Shown in pieces: positions 7,375 to 17,894 of a stretch of DNA of 64,000 nt (its first letter is position 1; each line of letters begins with the position of its first letter). A model generated the notes under the pieces. It saw only the letters and a program-made list of their open reading frames with translations, searched no databases and was not told the origin of the DNA. The DNA is from Dyadobacter psychrotolerans (GTDB lineage: Bacteria; Bacteroidota; Bacteroidia; Cytophagales; Spirosomataceae): assembly GCF_004349265.1 (NCBI RefSeq), contig NZ_SMFL01000013.1, forward strand, positions 1 to 64,000, read 5' to 3'. Position numbers and translations under genes: made by a program.

Positions 7375-9126
7375 ATGCCTTCATCCAGAAAGTTTTGCCG
7401 GACCAGCTCTTCTATCTCGCATCATATCTTTATAATAAGAAGTGGCATAAGTAAATGGCTGTCGGCCTCCTTGTTGATTGTTTGTGCGGGATTGAGCACA
7501 ACTAATGCCGGACATTCGCAGGGATCAACCGGGATTGAACAGCAAGGTATCGTCCGGCGGGCCGATGTAATCATTTATGGAGGCACTTCAGCAGCTGTGA
7601 TTGCAGCTGTTCAGGTTAGAAAGATGGGCAACTCGGTAATTATCGTTTCTCCTGATAAACATCTTGGTGGACTATCGGCAGGAGGACTGGGTTTTACCGA
7701 CACTGGCAATAAAGAAGTAATCGGTGGCTTGTCACGTGAATTCTACCAGCGTATCTATCAGCATTATCAGCAAGAGGATGCCTGGAAATGGCAGAAACGG
7801 GAAGAATATGGCAACAAAGGCCAGGGAATACCAGCCATTGATGGGGCCAGCCGCACCATGTGGATTTTTGAACCTCATGCCGCCGAAAAAGTTTTTGAAG
7901 ATTTTGTGAAAGAGCATCATTTGACAATCTACCGTAATGAATGGCTTGACCGGTCGGTTATCGGGGTTCGGAAAAAAGCCGGCAACATCCAATCATTTCG
8001 AACGCTAAGCGGGCAGGTATATGAGGGCAAAATGTTTATTGATGCCACCTACGAAGGAGATTTGATGGCCGCCGCAGGTGTTAAGTATCACGTCGGTCGC
8101 GAGGCGAATAATGTATATGGGGAAACCCACAATGGCGTGCAAGCCGGTGTGTTCCAGCACGGGCATCACTTTAGTGTTGATATTAGTCCGTATAAAATTC
8201 CGGGAGACATCAAAAGTGGTCTGGTACCAGAGGTGCATGAGGAAACTCCAGGCGAAAATGGCGCAGGTGATTCTAAAATTCAGGCCTATTGCTTTCGGAT
8301 GTGCCTAAGCAATCATCCGAGCAACAGACTTCCATTTGCCAGACCAAATGGGTACGATTCAACCCGATATGAATTACTGATACGTGTATATAAAGCTGGT
8401 TGGAGTGAAACGTTTTCCAAATATGATCCCATTCCCAACCGTAAAACAGATACGAACAATCACGGTCCGTTTAGCACGGATTACATTGGTAAAAATTACG
8501 ATTATCCCGAAGCTACATACGAACGTCGGCGCGATATAATTCGCGACCATGAATTGTATCAAAAGGGCCTGATGCATTTTTTGCAGACGGATCCACGCGT
8601 TCCAGCCGATGTGCATGAGAAAATGCAGCAATGGGGATTGCCCAAAGATGAATTTGTCGATAATGCGGGTTGGCCACATCAGCTCTACATTCGTGAAGCC
8701 CGGAGGATGACAGGCCAATTTGTGATGAAAGAAAATGATGCGCTGGGTAAAACAAACATCCCCAACTCAATTGGAATGGGATCATATGCGTTGGATGCCC
8801 ACAACGCGCAACGGTACGTTCAGAAGAATGGATTCGTTCAGAATGAAGGTGATATTGGTGTACATCCGGATAAGCCCTATTCCATTGCTTACGGATCTAT
8901 CTTACCGAAGGAGGTTGAGTGCAACAATCTGCTTGTGCCTGTCTGCATGTCGAGTTCACACATCGCCTACGGGTCAATTCGGATGGAGCCGGTCTTTATG
9001 ATTTTGGCTCAGTCAGCGGCAACGGCGGCTGTGCTGGCAATCAGGGATAAGGTCTCACCCCAGCGATTATCTTACTCAAAATTAAAAGCTGTTTTGCTTA
9101 AAGACGGACAACGACTGACTCAGTAG
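7375..9126 (+). CDS. Secreted FAD-dependent oxidoreductase (FAD_oxidored family)
   Basis: A 583-residue protein with a long positively charged N-terminus and a hydrophobic core ending in STTNAGHS, so export is likely. The dinucleotide-binding motif ADVIIYGGTSAAVIAAVQ (about residues 63-80) is followed by GGLSAGGLGFTDTG and WIFEPHAAEKVFEDF, the pattern of the FAD-dependent oxidoreductase family common in Bacteroidota polysaccharide loci. A later conserved block is SYALDAHNAQRY. The physiological substrate is not known for this group; some members were annotated as xanthan lyase without proof. It starts its own unit after a terminator and lies 83 bases before the SASA esterase. Confidence 0.78.
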   Translation: MPSSRKFCRTSSSISHHIFIIRSGISKWLSASLLIVCAGLSTTNAGHSQGSTGIEQQGIVRRADVIIYGGTSAAVIAAVQVRKMGNSVIIVSPDKHLGGLSAGGLGFTDTGNKEVIGGLSREFYQRIYQHYQQEDAWKWQKREEYGNKGQGIPAIDGASRTMWIFEPHAAEKVFEDFVKEHHLTIYRNEWLDRSVIGVRKKAGNIQSFRTLSGQVYEGKMFIDATYEGDLMAAAGVKYHVGREANNVYGETHNGVQAGVFQHGHHFSVDISPYKIPGDIKSGLVPEVHEETPGENGAGDSKIQAYCFRMCLSNHPSNRLPFARPNGYDSTRYELLIRVYKAGWSETFSKYDPIPNRKTDTNNHGPFSTDYIGKNYDYPEATYERRRDIIRDHELYQKGLMHFLQTDPRVPADVHEKMQQWGLPKDEFVDNAGWPHQLYIREARRMTGQFVMKENDALGKTNIPNSIGMGSYALDAHNAQRYVQKNGFVQNEGDIGVHPDKPYSIAYGSILPKEVECNNLLVPVCMSSSHIAYGSIRMEPVFMILAQSAATAAVLAIRDKVSPQRLSYSKLKAVLLKDGQRLTQ

Positions 9127-9209
9127 TCCGTAAAGCCCTTTTCTAAACTCAGACTAAAATGTCTCCTTGCACTTGTGCTCATTCTATTCCACCAAAATCA
9201 AGTATTCAA

Positions 9210-11174
9210 ATGAAACGTATGACATGGTGTCTTATTATTAGTGTGTTGGTATTTCAGGTTTCCTTTGCCAATGTTAGTTTGCCTAATGTTTTTGGCTCGC
9301 ACATGGTACTACAACGCCGGAAGCCGGTACCGGTCTGGGGTTGGGCCGCTCCTAATGAAAACGTGACCATTACACTTCTATCTCAGGTCAAGACCGTACA
9401 GGCAGGCAAAGACGGTAAATGGCGGGTTTCGCTGGATCCAATGGAAGCGGGCGGACCTTATCGGCTTATTGCGAAGGGCAAAAATAATACCATTACTTTC
9501 GAAGACGTGCTGGTGGGTGAGGTGTGGATTTGTTCCGGTCAGTCAAATATGGAATGGCCTCTACGTTCGGCGGCAAATGCCAAAACAGAAATCCCCAAGG
9601 CTATCCATCCACAAATCCGGCAGTTGCTGGTTAAGAAAAGCATCAGTTTAACCCCCAAGGATAACATTGAGGGTAGTTGGGCCGTGTGCAGCCCTGAAAC
9701 AGCGCCCAACTTCACCGCTGTTGGTTACTTTTTCGCTAAGCAGCTTCAGGGAGAATTGCATGTGCCAATTGGGCTAATTAATACGTCCTGGGGCGGCACA
9801 CATTCCGAAACCTGGACCAGCCGGGAGGCTATGAATCAAAATGAAGAATTAAAGCTGATTGCCAATAAATTACCTGCTACCTATGAAGAAGTAATTCAAG
9901 GTGGTGCCGAGCGAATAAAAGTACTTATACAAACCCAACAGGGCGGTTTACCTACCGCTGCTGAAGAACAAACATGGTCAAAGGCCGATTTTGACGATAG
10001 TGTATGGAAAACGATGGATATACCCCGTGATTGGGAGTGGGCTGGCTTAACAAGTCTGGATGGCATTGTTTGGTTTCGTCTGGAAGTCGTCATTCCGCCA
10101 GGAAGTAAGTTGAGCAAAATGCAGTTGCACATCGGCTCCATAGAAGACAACGATTCGACGTTTGTGAACGGGCAGTTAATTGGCAGTAAAAAAGGCAGAG
10201 GAGCACGTGAATATGTAATACCCGAAGGCTTGCTGAAACCGGGTCGCAATGTGATAGCTGTACGGGTTGTTGATACCGGGGCTGTTGGAGGGATGGTCGG
10301 TCCGCGCGAGCAGCTTAACCTTGTTGGCGAAAGCTTAATAATTCCATTGGCTGGGTTATGGAAATATAGAGTGGCAAGTGTTTTTGCTTCTTCCTACAAA
10401 CCGGGATCGAATACGTATGCTACTCAACTGTTTAATGCCATGCTGAATCCTTTAATCCCGTACGCAATTCAGGGAACTATCTGGTATCAGGGGGAGACGA
10501 ATGCGAAACGGGCATACCAATATCGTAAAACATTTCCGCTGATGATTCAGGACTGGCGACAGCATTGGGGATATGATTTCCCATTTCTGTATGTTCAGCT
10601 AGCCAGTTATAATGCACTGAATGGCAACAGTCGGAACGGAAGTACATGGGCGGAACTCCGTGAGGCACAAACTATGACATTGCAATTGCCCAATACGGGC
10701 ATGGCCGTTACGTCTGATATTGGCGAGCGTATGGATATTCACCCAAAAAATAAGGAAGACGTTGGCAAGCGTTTGGCGGCCGAAGCTATGCGGGTGGCCT
10801 ATCACAAAAACGAAGCTGGTTCAGACGAAACGTCACGCGGACCACAGTTTGATAAGATGACCATTGACGGTAATAAAGCAATTCTGACGTTTCGCAATGT
10901 GGGTCAGGGTCTGTTCGCGAAAGATAAATATGGGTACCTGAGGGGATTTGAAGTGGCCGGATCCGATCAAAAATTCTACTATGCCAAGGCCGCTATTCAG
11001 GGGAATTCCATTGTTGTTCACGCCGATTCGGTGACTACGCCACTGGCTGTACGCTATGGCTGGGCCGACGATAATGGTGACGTAAACTTGTATAACCGCG
11101 ATAACTTTCCTGCCATTCCTTTCCGGACCGATACTTGGAAAGGAATTACTGAAGCTGTTAAATTTGGTGAATAG
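9210..11174 (+). CDS. Secreted sialate O-acetylesterase-like SGNH hydrolase (SASA domain)
   Basis: The start at 9210 (MKRMTWCLIISVLVFQVSFA) gives a signal peptide. An earlier in-frame ATG at 9159 adds 17 residues with no signal character. The N-terminal beta domain has LPNVFGSHMVLQRRKPVPVWG, the usual opening of this family. The catalytic serine is Ser112 in GQSNMEWPL, the block IWYQGETNA is in the second half, and the Asp509-x-His511 pair is in DIHP. A jelly-roll-like insert lies between the two halves of the catalytic domain (about residues 260-370). The enzyme should remove O-acetyl groups from glycans; in this locus an acetylated plant polysaccharide is more likely than sialic acid. It is the last gene of the plus-strand arm. 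Confidence 0.85.
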   Translation: MKRMTWCLIISVLVFQVSFANVSLPNVFGSHMVLQRRKPVPVWGWAAPNENVTITLLSQVKTVQAGKDGKWRVSLDPMEAGGPYRLIAKGKNNTITFEDVLVGEVWICSGQSNMEWPLRSAANAKTEIPKAIHPQIRQLLVKKSISLTPKDNIEGSWAVCSPETAPNFTAVGYFFAKQLQGELHVPIGLINTSWGGTHSETWTSREAMNQNEELKLIANKLPATYEEVIQGGAERIKVLIQTQQGGLPTAAEEQTWSKADFDDSVWKTMDIPRDWEWAGLTSLDGIVWFRLEVVIPPGSKLSKMQLHIGSIEDNDSTFVNGQLIGSKKGRGAREYVIPEGLLKPGRNVIAVRVVDTGAVGGMVGPREQLNLVGESLIIPLAGLWKYRVASVFASSYKPGSNTYATQLFNAMLNPLIPYAIQGTIWYQGETNAKRAYQYRKTFPLMIQDWRQHWGYDFPFLYVQLASYNALNGNSRNGSTWAELREAQTMTLQLPNTGMAVTSDIGERMDIHPKNKEDVGKRLAAEAMRVAYHKNEAGSDETSRGPQFDKMTIDGNKAILTFRNVGQGLFAKDKYGYLRGFEVAGSDQKFYYAKAAIQGNSIVVHADSVTTPLAVRYGWADDNGDVNLYNRDNFPAIPFRTDTWKGITEAVKFGE

Positions 11175-11229
11175 GGCCAGAAAGGAAGTCTCAGGGTTTT
11201 CTAAAAAACAGACTTAAACAGGCTCAGAA

Positions 11230-11264
11230 AAAATCCCTCCGGACCTGCAATCCAGAGGGATTTT
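11230..11264. terminator. Bidirectional terminator between the two arms of the locus
   Basis: A perfect 10-bp stem (AAAATCCCTC at 11230-11239 with its complement at 11255-11264) and a 15-base loop, with A and T tracts on either side. It can stop both the plus-strand arm and the minus-strand esterase arm. The rest of the 460-base gap, 11265-11634, contains nothing I can assign. Confidence 0.75.
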
Positions 11265-11634
11265 CGTATCAAAGTGAGACAGATCCGGTTACACGGGTTA
11301 AAAGGATTGAATGAAAAGTACCGCGGGTTTCGTGTAGCAAAGTTTGCGAGGTACCGATCACCTGCATTCAAATCTCAGCGCCTTCTTTGAATATTGAAGA
11401 GTAAAAAATTTACCTTTTCTCAAACCTTCCCTCCGGAACTGGCTGCCATAGAGCATAAGCAATTTAATTTCAACTTATGAAGACTCGTATTTGCTCCATA
11501 TAGCTTTCAATAGGCTGGCGGTCATTTATGGACAATCTTTTAGCCTGACCCGTAACACCTGTATCATATTCTGCAATACAAATTTGTATCAACGAGAGTT
11601 TTGCATTGGCAGCAGATCCTCCGACATATTTTTT

Positions 11635-12561
11635 TTATTTCTTAATGTAATTCATTGCTTTCAACCAACCCTCCATGGCCGCAGGCCAATTTGCAAGCGA
11701 ACCTTTGCCTTCGGTCCGGAATCCGTAGCCGTGCCCGCCCTTTGGATACAAATGCAGCTCGGCCGGTATTTTTAGCTTTTTCAATGCCAACGCGTATGCG
11801 ATGCTATTTTCTGGCGGTACGCCTTCGTCATCCATCGTGTGAACCAAAAAGGCTGGAGGTGTTTTGGCGTTCACCTGTAATTCATTAGAATAATATGTGA
11901 TCAATTCCTCAGATTTTTCAGAACCAAGCAGCCTGTCCCGTGAGCCACCATGAGCAAGGTTAGGCAGAAATGAAATCACAGGATACAATAAAATTGAGAA
12001 ATTTGGCTTTGCTTCTTCCGAGGCCTTTTCGCCCATATTATAATGCGTCGAAAGCGTAGCGGCAAGGTGCCCGCCGGCAGAAAATCCCATGACACCAATT
12101 TTATTTACATCTACATTAAACTTTTCAGAGTTTTGACGGATAATTTTCATTGCCTGCATGGCATCCATCAACGGTACTTCATGCTGATGTGTCATCGTCT
12201 TTTCATCCGGCAGACGGTATTTCAGCACGAAAGCCGAAATACCGCGCTCGTTGAACCAATTGGTCAAAACGCTTCCTATGTGTGACGCCAATACTCCATA
12301 ACCTCCGCCGGGACAGATCAAAACACCTGCTCCGGTTGCTTTGTCTCTGGGTGCAATAAAAACGGTCATTGAAGGAACCGTTACACCACTGATCCGCAGA
12401 ATTCCAGCGCCATCAACGACCGATTTCTCCTCGACGGTATTGATCCTGAAGTTGGGTATCTTGCCATCGGGCCAGAGCATCAGGGTTTCGGTCTGCGCCA
12501 TGGAATTAAGGAATGAAGCCGACAGGCACAAAGCCAGCAAAATTTTTAAAGTCTTTTTCAT
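11635..12561 (-). CDS. Secreted alpha/beta hydrolase, acetyl-xylan-esterase-like
   Basis: The start at 12561 (MKKTLKILLALCLSASFLNSMAQ) gives a clear signal peptide; the longer frame to 12648 adds a poor N-terminus. The 308-residue protein has the oxyanion-hole motif CPGGGYG, the nucleophile elbow GFSAGG, and the catalytic aspartate and histidine in the C-terminal part (HTMDDEGVP and GGHGYG). This pattern fits the BD-FAE/axe-like group that removes acetyl or feruloyl groups from plant polysaccharides. It lies downstream of susD, but a strong hairpin stands between them, so it may be expressed at a lower level or from its own promoter. Confidence 0.85.
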   Translation of the reverse strand: MKKTLKILLALCLSASFLNSMAQTETLMLWPDGKIPNFRINTVEEKSVVDGAGILRISGVTVPSMTVFIAPRDKATGAGVLICPGGGYGVLASHIGSVLTNWFNERGISAFVLKYRLPDEKTMTHQHEVPLMDAMQAMKIIRQNSEKFNVDVNKIGVMGFSAGGHLAATLSTHYNMGEKASEEAKPNFSILLYPVISFLPNLAHGGSRDRLLGSEKSEELITYYSNELQVNAKTPPAFLVHTMDDEGVPPENSIAYALALKKLKIPAELHLYPKGGHGYGFRTEGKGSLANWPAAMEGWLKAMNYIKK

Positions 12562-12671
12562 TGGTTCATTTTTCTTTGCAGGAAAATACCTGAAGATATA
12601 CGGCGCCGGCAACAAATTCGCTGCCGGCGCTGGGAAACCGAGTCGCACAATCTCTGGATTGCTCTACAATT

Positions 12672-12712
12672 AAAAAGATCTGCCAGGTTTTACATACCTG
12701 CCAGATCTTTTT
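12672..12712 (-). terminator. Terminator downstream of susD
   Basis: An 11-bp arm (AAAAAGATCTG, 12672-12682) pairs with 12702-12712, and after one mismatch CAGG pairs with CCTG inside. It ends in a T run in both directions. It lies 22 bases after the susD stop codon and 110 bases before the esterase start. Confidence 0.8.
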
Positions 12713-12734
12713 AATTTACCTAAGCCTCAAACCA

Positions 12735-14420
12735 TTACCAATCAGGATTTTGTGTGATTCCGGGATTGGTATCCCGTTCAGACTGCGGCACCGGCAAAAG
12801 GTTTAGTTTAGGATACCAGAATCGCATTTCCCTTACCATACGTACGCTTTCACTTTCGGCATATGTTGGAATGTTGTTTAGGTCATTTACTACCGTCAGT
12901 TTGAAATTAGGCCTGGCTGGAATAATCGCGGGATCCTTGGCAATACCCATCACTTTTTGCGGCATCACAATAGAAGCAATATCCCAGCGACGAATATCGA
13001 ACCAGCGAAAACCTTCCATAGCCAGCTCGACAGTCCGTTCCCGGCGAATCAGCTGTCGCATTTTGGTCTGATCACCCATCACTGCGTCGGGCTGCCCAGC
13101 CCTTTTCCTTATCAGGTTAATGGCGTTCAATACCGAGGCATCGATTTCATTAAGTTCAATTTTTGATTCGGCGAAGGTGAGCAAAATTTCAGCATAACGC
13201 ATCAGGATAAAATTAACCCTTGCCGAAAAGTTGTTTTCGGCCGTCATCGTATATTTTGCGTGCAGCAATCCTACCCCACTTTTGGAAGGACCAAAAGCAT
13301 TATCATAATCGGCGTTGGCTTTGGTCGACCACGTCCCGTCCGCATTTTTGAATGAAGTTGTGTTTTTATAGATGTCATAAACCAAGGTAACCAGGTTCAT
13401 CGAAATCGTGTCGCCAGGAATCGCCACTGTATATTTCAAACGGCTATCCCGGTTCAGGCGTGGATTTTTGGGATCGTAAACAGCCGATTCATCAATGCGT
13501 TTTCCATCTTTTGCTTCAAACATATCTACCAGTCGCTGCTGCGGAAAGCGCGCAGACTGTCCACCGGCAGCTCTTGAACTACCTGACAGCGGTAGGTAAG
13601 TAAATGCATTCACATCAGCATCAGTGTAAAGAACTTCAAACATGATCTCCTTTCCGGCATTCGGCGTCTGCCCCAACTTGGTAAACAGATCCTGGAATTT
13701 AGGATTCAATCCCAGCCCAGCACCATCCATTACCGACTTGGCCGCATCAGCCGCTAATTTGTAATCTTTATTGTAGAATGCAGTACGAGCCTTTAACCCT
13801 AGAACAACCGCTTTGCTCATACGGCCGCGGTCGGCAGGTGCCCAGTCAAGTCCGGCAGTCGCAGCATCCAGATCGCTGTAGATAAACTTAATCACATCGG
13901 CCTTCGGTGTACGTAACTGGTTATAAAATTCAGAAGGAAGCAGTGGCTTAGTAATCAAAGGAACATCCCCAAACATATTTACCAGATAGAAATAAGCAAA
14001 TGCGCGTATCCCTTTTGCCTCCGCCTGCATACGGTTGTAAACCGCGGCTGGTACATTGGCCTTCCCGGTCTCCATACCCTCGATCATTGTGTTCGCACGC
14101 TGGATCGTTAAATATGCCATGGTCCAGAGGCTTTTTGAATGGGTATTAAAAACATCGAAGTTGCCTTCACCTAAATCCGGGGCCCGTTGCAGGGCAATAT
14201 CTGTCCATCCATCGAATACATATTGATATGGTATGTTGCCGGTGTTCCAGTATACTAATTTGTAAACAGCATTGAGAGCTGCATTCATTTCTGTCTGATT
14301 ATTGAAAAACTGCCCGGTTGCCGGCGCGTCCAGAGGTGCTTCTTGAAGATAGTCCGTGCAGCCTGAAAAAGCGTGTAAACAAAGACAAAGACCAGTTATA
14401 TAAAAGATTTTCTTTTTCAT
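12735..14420 (-). CDS. SusD/RagB-family nutrient-binding outer-membrane lipoprotein
   Basis: The chosen start (14420) gives a lipoprotein signal peptide with lipobox FSGC (Cys21); it begins 4 bases after the susC stop codon. The N-terminal SusD-like part has LQEAPLDAP and TGQFFNNQTEMNAALNAVYK. The C-terminal RagB part ends with the typical RERTVELAMEGFRWFDIRRW block and LLPVPQSERDTNPGITQNPDW (split here by NPGITQ), which are near-diagnostic. The protein sits on the cell surface as the lid of the SusC channel and binds the glycan. At 561 residues it is of normal length. The glycan is not readable from sequence; neighbouring esterases and GH10/GH99-like enzymes point to a plant-type polysaccharide. 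Confidence 0.95.
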   Translation of the reverse strand: MKKKIFYITGLCLCLHAFSGCTDYLQEAPLDAPATGQFFNNQTEMNAALNAVYKLVYWNTGNIPYQYVFDGWTDIALQRAPDLGEGNFDVFNTHSKSLWTMAYLTIQRANTMIEGMETGKANVPAAVYNRMQAEAKGIRAFAYFYLVNMFGDVPLITKPLLPSEFYNQLRTPKADVIKFIYSDLDAATAGLDWAPADRGRMSKAVVLGLKARTAFYNKDYKLAADAAKSVMDGAGLGLNPKFQDLFTKLGQTPNAGKEIMFEVLYTDADVNAFTYLPLSGSSRAAGGQSARFPQQRLVDMFEAKDGKRIDESAVYDPKNPRLNRDSRLKYTVAIPGDTISMNLVTLVYDIYKNTTSFKNADGTWSTKANADYDNAFGPSKSGVGLLHAKYTMTAENNFSARVNFILMRYAEILLTFAESKIELNEIDASVLNAINLIRKRAGQPDAVMGDQTKMRQLIRRERTVELAMEGFRWFDIRRWDIASIVMPQKVMGIAKDPAIIPARPNFKLTVVNDLNNIPTYAESESVRMVREMRFWYPKLNLLPVPQSERDTNPGITQNPDW

Positions 14421-14424
14421 TTTT

Positions 14425-17400
14425 TTAAAGATTAATATTGATACCAACAGTGTAGGTTTTCATGATCGGATAAAATTCTCCGCCTGTGTTGCGCTGTTCA
14501 GGATCGAAACCGGGGAAGAAATTATTCCAAGTCACCAGATTTTGTCCACTCAGGTAAATTCTTGCCGATTTAATTTTGATCTTCCCTGTAATCGTTTTAG
14601 GCAGGGTATATCCAAGCACCAGATTTTTGACGCGCAGATAGGATGCCGAACGTACCCAGTAAGAAGACGTTACATAGTTGTTGGGAATGGCATTGGCAGT
14701 CAGACGTGGATATGACGCATCCGTATTTTCAGGTGTCCAGAAGTCCTTTTGATGCTCATACATAGAACCCTGAAAATTGGCCGAGTAAAATGGCTGAGAG
14801 CCTGTTCCTGATAGATAATTCTCCATCTTGCCAACCCCTTGAAAGAAACCGGTGACGTCAAAACCCTTATACTGGGCCGCCAGATTGAAACTGTATTCAT
14901 AACGTGGAAAGTAATTGCCAAGAATGGTACGGTCGTAGCTGTCAATTTTATTATCCGGAATACCGTTCGGGCCACTGATATCGCGGTAGCGAATGTCGCC
15001 GGGCGCAGTGTTCCCATAGTGGAATGGTGCATTTTTCACTTCCTCCGCGGTTTGAAAAAGCCCGTCAGCAATATATCCGTAATATGAATCAAGGGCGTAA
15101 CCCTGCTGCTGGATCGTCGCACCGCTGATGATCGGGGTCCCGCCATTTCTAAGCACCTCGTTTTTCACGTCTGAGATGTTAAACTGTGCCTGATAGCTGA
15201 AATCCTTCATCTTGTCTTTCCAGCCAATGCCTAGTTCCCAACCCGTATTGCGCATTGAGCCTACGTTGACAAAAGGAGATGCAAGCCCAACGTAAGACGG
15301 AATTGGAACAAGTTGTAACATATCTGAAATATCCCGCTGAAAGTAATCCGCTGTGATTGTCATCCTGTTCCTAAGCAGCCCAAAGTCTGCACCTATGTCC
15401 AGGATTTTCGAAGTTTCCCATTTGATATTCGGGTTGGCAGCTGTTGTAAGTGCATAACCTGCATTAACTACATTGTTGAAATAATAGTTGTAAGCCGTTC
15501 CTGAATAGAATGTAGAGTATGTCGGATAGTAATCCGCCGATCCGCTTCTGATCAGATTCTGATTACCAAGCGTTCCATAAGAAGCACGAATTTTGGCATC
15601 CTGAACGATGTTGTTGATGCCCGACCAGAAACCTTCCTGCGAAATTCTCCACCCGGCGGACACCGAAGGGAACAACTTCCACCAGTTTTCCTGTCTGAAA
15701 CGGGACGATGCATCCATACGTCCGTTTACTTCCAACAGATATTTTTCATCGTAGTTGTAATTCAAACGCCCATAAGCAGAAACCATAGAGTACCTGTTGA
15801 TTCCGCCACTCATGTTTTGTCCAAGCGGATCACCGCTGTCCAGATAAGGGCGGTCCGGCGAGAGCAGATTCTGACGGAGTGTATTTATGTTTGAACTTTG
15901 AAAATCCTCGGTACTGAAACCGCCCAGAGCCGTGAGGTTATGTTTGCCAAATGCCCTGGTGAATGTAGCCTGTATCCGAAAAAGGTTCTGGGTATTTTCA
16001 GTAGTATTGTCTGCAAGCGAATTCAAGGCAGGCCATGGCCGGGCGAACAGAAGTGCGTTGTTGGCGGCATCCGCAATGTAAATTTTGTATTGATCCGTAA
16101 ATGTCCTGCCATGTGATGTGTAAAAATTTGAGCTGTAAGAAGTGAGAAGTTCCAGGCCAACAATTGGTTTATAAGTCAGTGTTCCTTTGATGATCCTGGA
16201 ATTCGTAATATTTTTGCTGAAACCACCATCCTCTGCCTGTGCGGCAGGGTTGGCATTAGACCATCCTTCTCCCCACTCACCACCATCATAACGGCCTGGT
16301 GCTGTTGCCGGGAAACCAAGCATCTGACGAATAATCGATTGCGGGGTCGACTGACCGGGCCATAGGCGGTCGCTTTTGTTTAAAACAAGATCCATCGAAG
16401 CCGACAGTTTTTTTGTTAAAGCAATATCGGTATTGAAACGCAGGTCCGTACGTTTGTACCTGGTATTGGCAGTAAGACCGTTCTGATCCAGAAAGCTTCC
16501 CGACGCATAAATTTTTATCCTGTCTGTTCCTCCCGAAACATTGAGGTTGTGATTGTGCATCATACCGTTTCCGGTCAAAACAAGCTTTTTCCAATCTGTA
16601 TTAAAAATGGTGTAATTATTGGGGCCGGAAGCTTCGTACGCAGCAATCTGTTGTGTGAAAGCGGCCGGCAAACCACTGTTAGCCTGGGCTACGTCCCAGT
16701 ATTTCATGTGCTCCAAAGCGTTGACCTTGTTTGGCAGATCAGTAGGAGTCTGATTTGAAACATAGGCATTGTAACTCACATTGATCCCGCTTGTGCCGCG
16801 TTTAGTAGTAATCAAAATGACGCCGTTGGCTGCCCGTGAACCGTAGACCGCCGCCGCAGCCGCATCTTTCAGAATCGATATACTTTCGATATTATTAGGA
16901 TCAATTGCATCTAGACTCATTTCTACATTATCAATCAAAACAAGTGGATTCTGACCGGCATTAATCGAACCTATACCCCTTATACGTATTGTTCCGGCAT
17001 CGCCTCCCGGCACTCCCGATTGCTGGGTAACCGTTACGCCCGGAGCTGCCCCCTGCAGTGCCAGAGAGGTCGAAGCCACTTGTCTGTTTTTCAAACGTTC
17101 GCCATCAATGATAGAAACTGCCCCCGTCAAATTGACTTTTTTCTGCGTTCCGTATCCAACTACCACAAGCTCGTCCAGGGTTTTGCTATCAGACGCTAAT
17201 AAAACATTGATTTCGCCAGGACCGCTAAAAGCAATCTCCTGACTGATCATACCCATAAAAGAAAACACCAATGTTCCGGTAGGCTGGGTAAGCGTCAGTT
17301 TATAATTCCCTTCTGCATCTGTTGTCGTTCCTGTTGACGAACCTTTGATTAGAACAGTTACTCCAGGTAATATTGAGCCGGTTCTTTCTGTTACTTTACC

Positions 17401-17505
17401 ACGTAAATCCCCGCTTTGTGCAATTGCCTGGTACTGGTGACACATGGTGACAAGCATCATGAGCCACCAGCCCATTCGACGTCCTTTATTAGAAAAATTT
17501 TGCAT
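14425..17505 (-). CDS. SusC/RagA-family TonB-dependent outer-membrane transporter
   Basis: A 1026-residue protein. After a signal peptide ending in YQAIAQ comes a CarboxypepD-regulatory-like domain (LRGKVTERTGSILPGVTVLI). Next is the TonB box/plug region with the family signature ELVVVGYGTQKKVNLTGAV and the plug motif RIRGIGSINAGQNPLVLIDN. The rest is a 22-strand barrel ending in the aromatic-rich strand YTVGININL. It imports glycan fragments across the outer membrane together with the SusD partner, powered by TonB. Its N-terminus and upstream region are duplicated at 20195-20530, where a decayed copy lies. The AT-rich palindrome found before that copy is missing here. Confidence 0.95.
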   Translation of the reverse strand: MQNFSNKGRRMGWWLMMLVTMCHQYQAIAQSGDLRGKVTERTGSILPGVTVLIKGSSTGTTTDAEGNYKLTLTQPTGTLVFSFMGMISQEIAFSGPGEINVLLASDSKTLDELVVVGYGTQKKVNLTGAVSIIDGERLKNRQVASTSLALQGAAPGVTVTQQSGVPGGDAGTIRIRGIGSINAGQNPLVLIDNVEMSLDAIDPNNIESISILKDAAAAAVYGSRAANGVILITTKRGTSGINVSYNAYVSNQTPTDLPNKVNALEHMKYWDVAQANSGLPAAFTQQIAAYEASGPNNYTIFNTDWKKLVLTGNGMMHNHNLNVSGGTDRIKIYASGSFLDQNGLTANTRYKRTDLRFNTDIALTKKLSASMDLVLNKSDRLWPGQSTPQSIIRQMLGFPATAPGRYDGGEWGEGWSNANPAAQAEDGGFSKNITNSRIIKGTLTYKPIVGLELLTSYSSNFYTSHGRTFTDQYKIYIADAANNALLFARPWPALNSLADNTTENTQNLFRIQATFTRAFGKHNLTALGGFSTEDFQSSNINTLRQNLLSPDRPYLDSGDPLGQNMSGGINRYSMVSAYGRLNYNYDEKYLLEVNGRMDASSRFRQENWWKLFPSVSAGWRISQEGFWSGINNIVQDAKIRASYGTLGNQNLIRSGSADYYPTYSTFYSGTAYNYYFNNVVNAGYALTTAANPNIKWETSKILDIGADFGLLRNRMTITADYFQRDISDMLQLVPIPSYVGLASPFVNVGSMRNTGWELGIGWKDKMKDFSYQAQFNISDVKNEVLRNGGTPIISGATIQQQGYALDSYYGYIADGLFQTAEEVKNAPFHYGNTAPGDIRYRDISGPNGIPDNKIDSYDRTILGNYFPRYEYSFNLAAQYKGFDVTGFFQGVGKMENYLSGTGSQPFYSANFQGSMYEHQKDFWTPENTDASYPRLTANAIPNNYVTSSYWVRSASYLRVKNLVLGYTLPKTITGKIKIKSARIYLSGQNLVTWNNFFPGFDPEQRNTGGEFYPIMKTYTVGININL

Positions 17506-17765
17506 TGATTTGATGATTAGATATAATTAATGGAACTTACTTTTGGATCTTCATTCGAAGGGCCACCACGGTTTTGGAAAAGAGTAAAAAGTTTAAAAAT
17601 AATGTATCTCATATAACCTACACTGCAGGTTATGACAAAATCGATATCGGCTTCGAAAGTATGGTTCCTGGCCGGTCAAAGACTGGCTGGATCTCCTTAT
17701 TTCCCTTTTTGCTCTAATCCATTATCCGTTTTATCAAAGTAATTTTTCGGAAAAACATCCAAAGT
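17395..17765. repeat. Copy 1 of a duplicated susC start and leader
   Basis: The signal-peptide coding part of susC and about 250 bases upstream match 20195-20530 with many identities and small gaps. Shared stretches include GATTTGATGATTAGATATAA, GGATCTTCATTCGAAGG and CACGGTTTTGGAAAAGAGT. Similarity ends near 17765, where unrelated sequence with an IS1182-like remnant begins. This is a direct repeat about 2.8 kb apart. Confidence 0.85.
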
Positions 17766-17894
17766 CTCTCAAGCAATCTCAGACTATATATTTCCACCCC
17801 GATTCTGACATCAACGTTGAACTTGCCTTTCGGTTTGTTCCGGTCAAATATGCATTCATCTTGTCACTGACTAGATTGTGGTAATACTAGTGAT

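Noticed and set aside
11265..11634. Possible IS or gene remnant after the SASA gene
   Set aside because: Several frames were read on both strands and no known protein block appeared.
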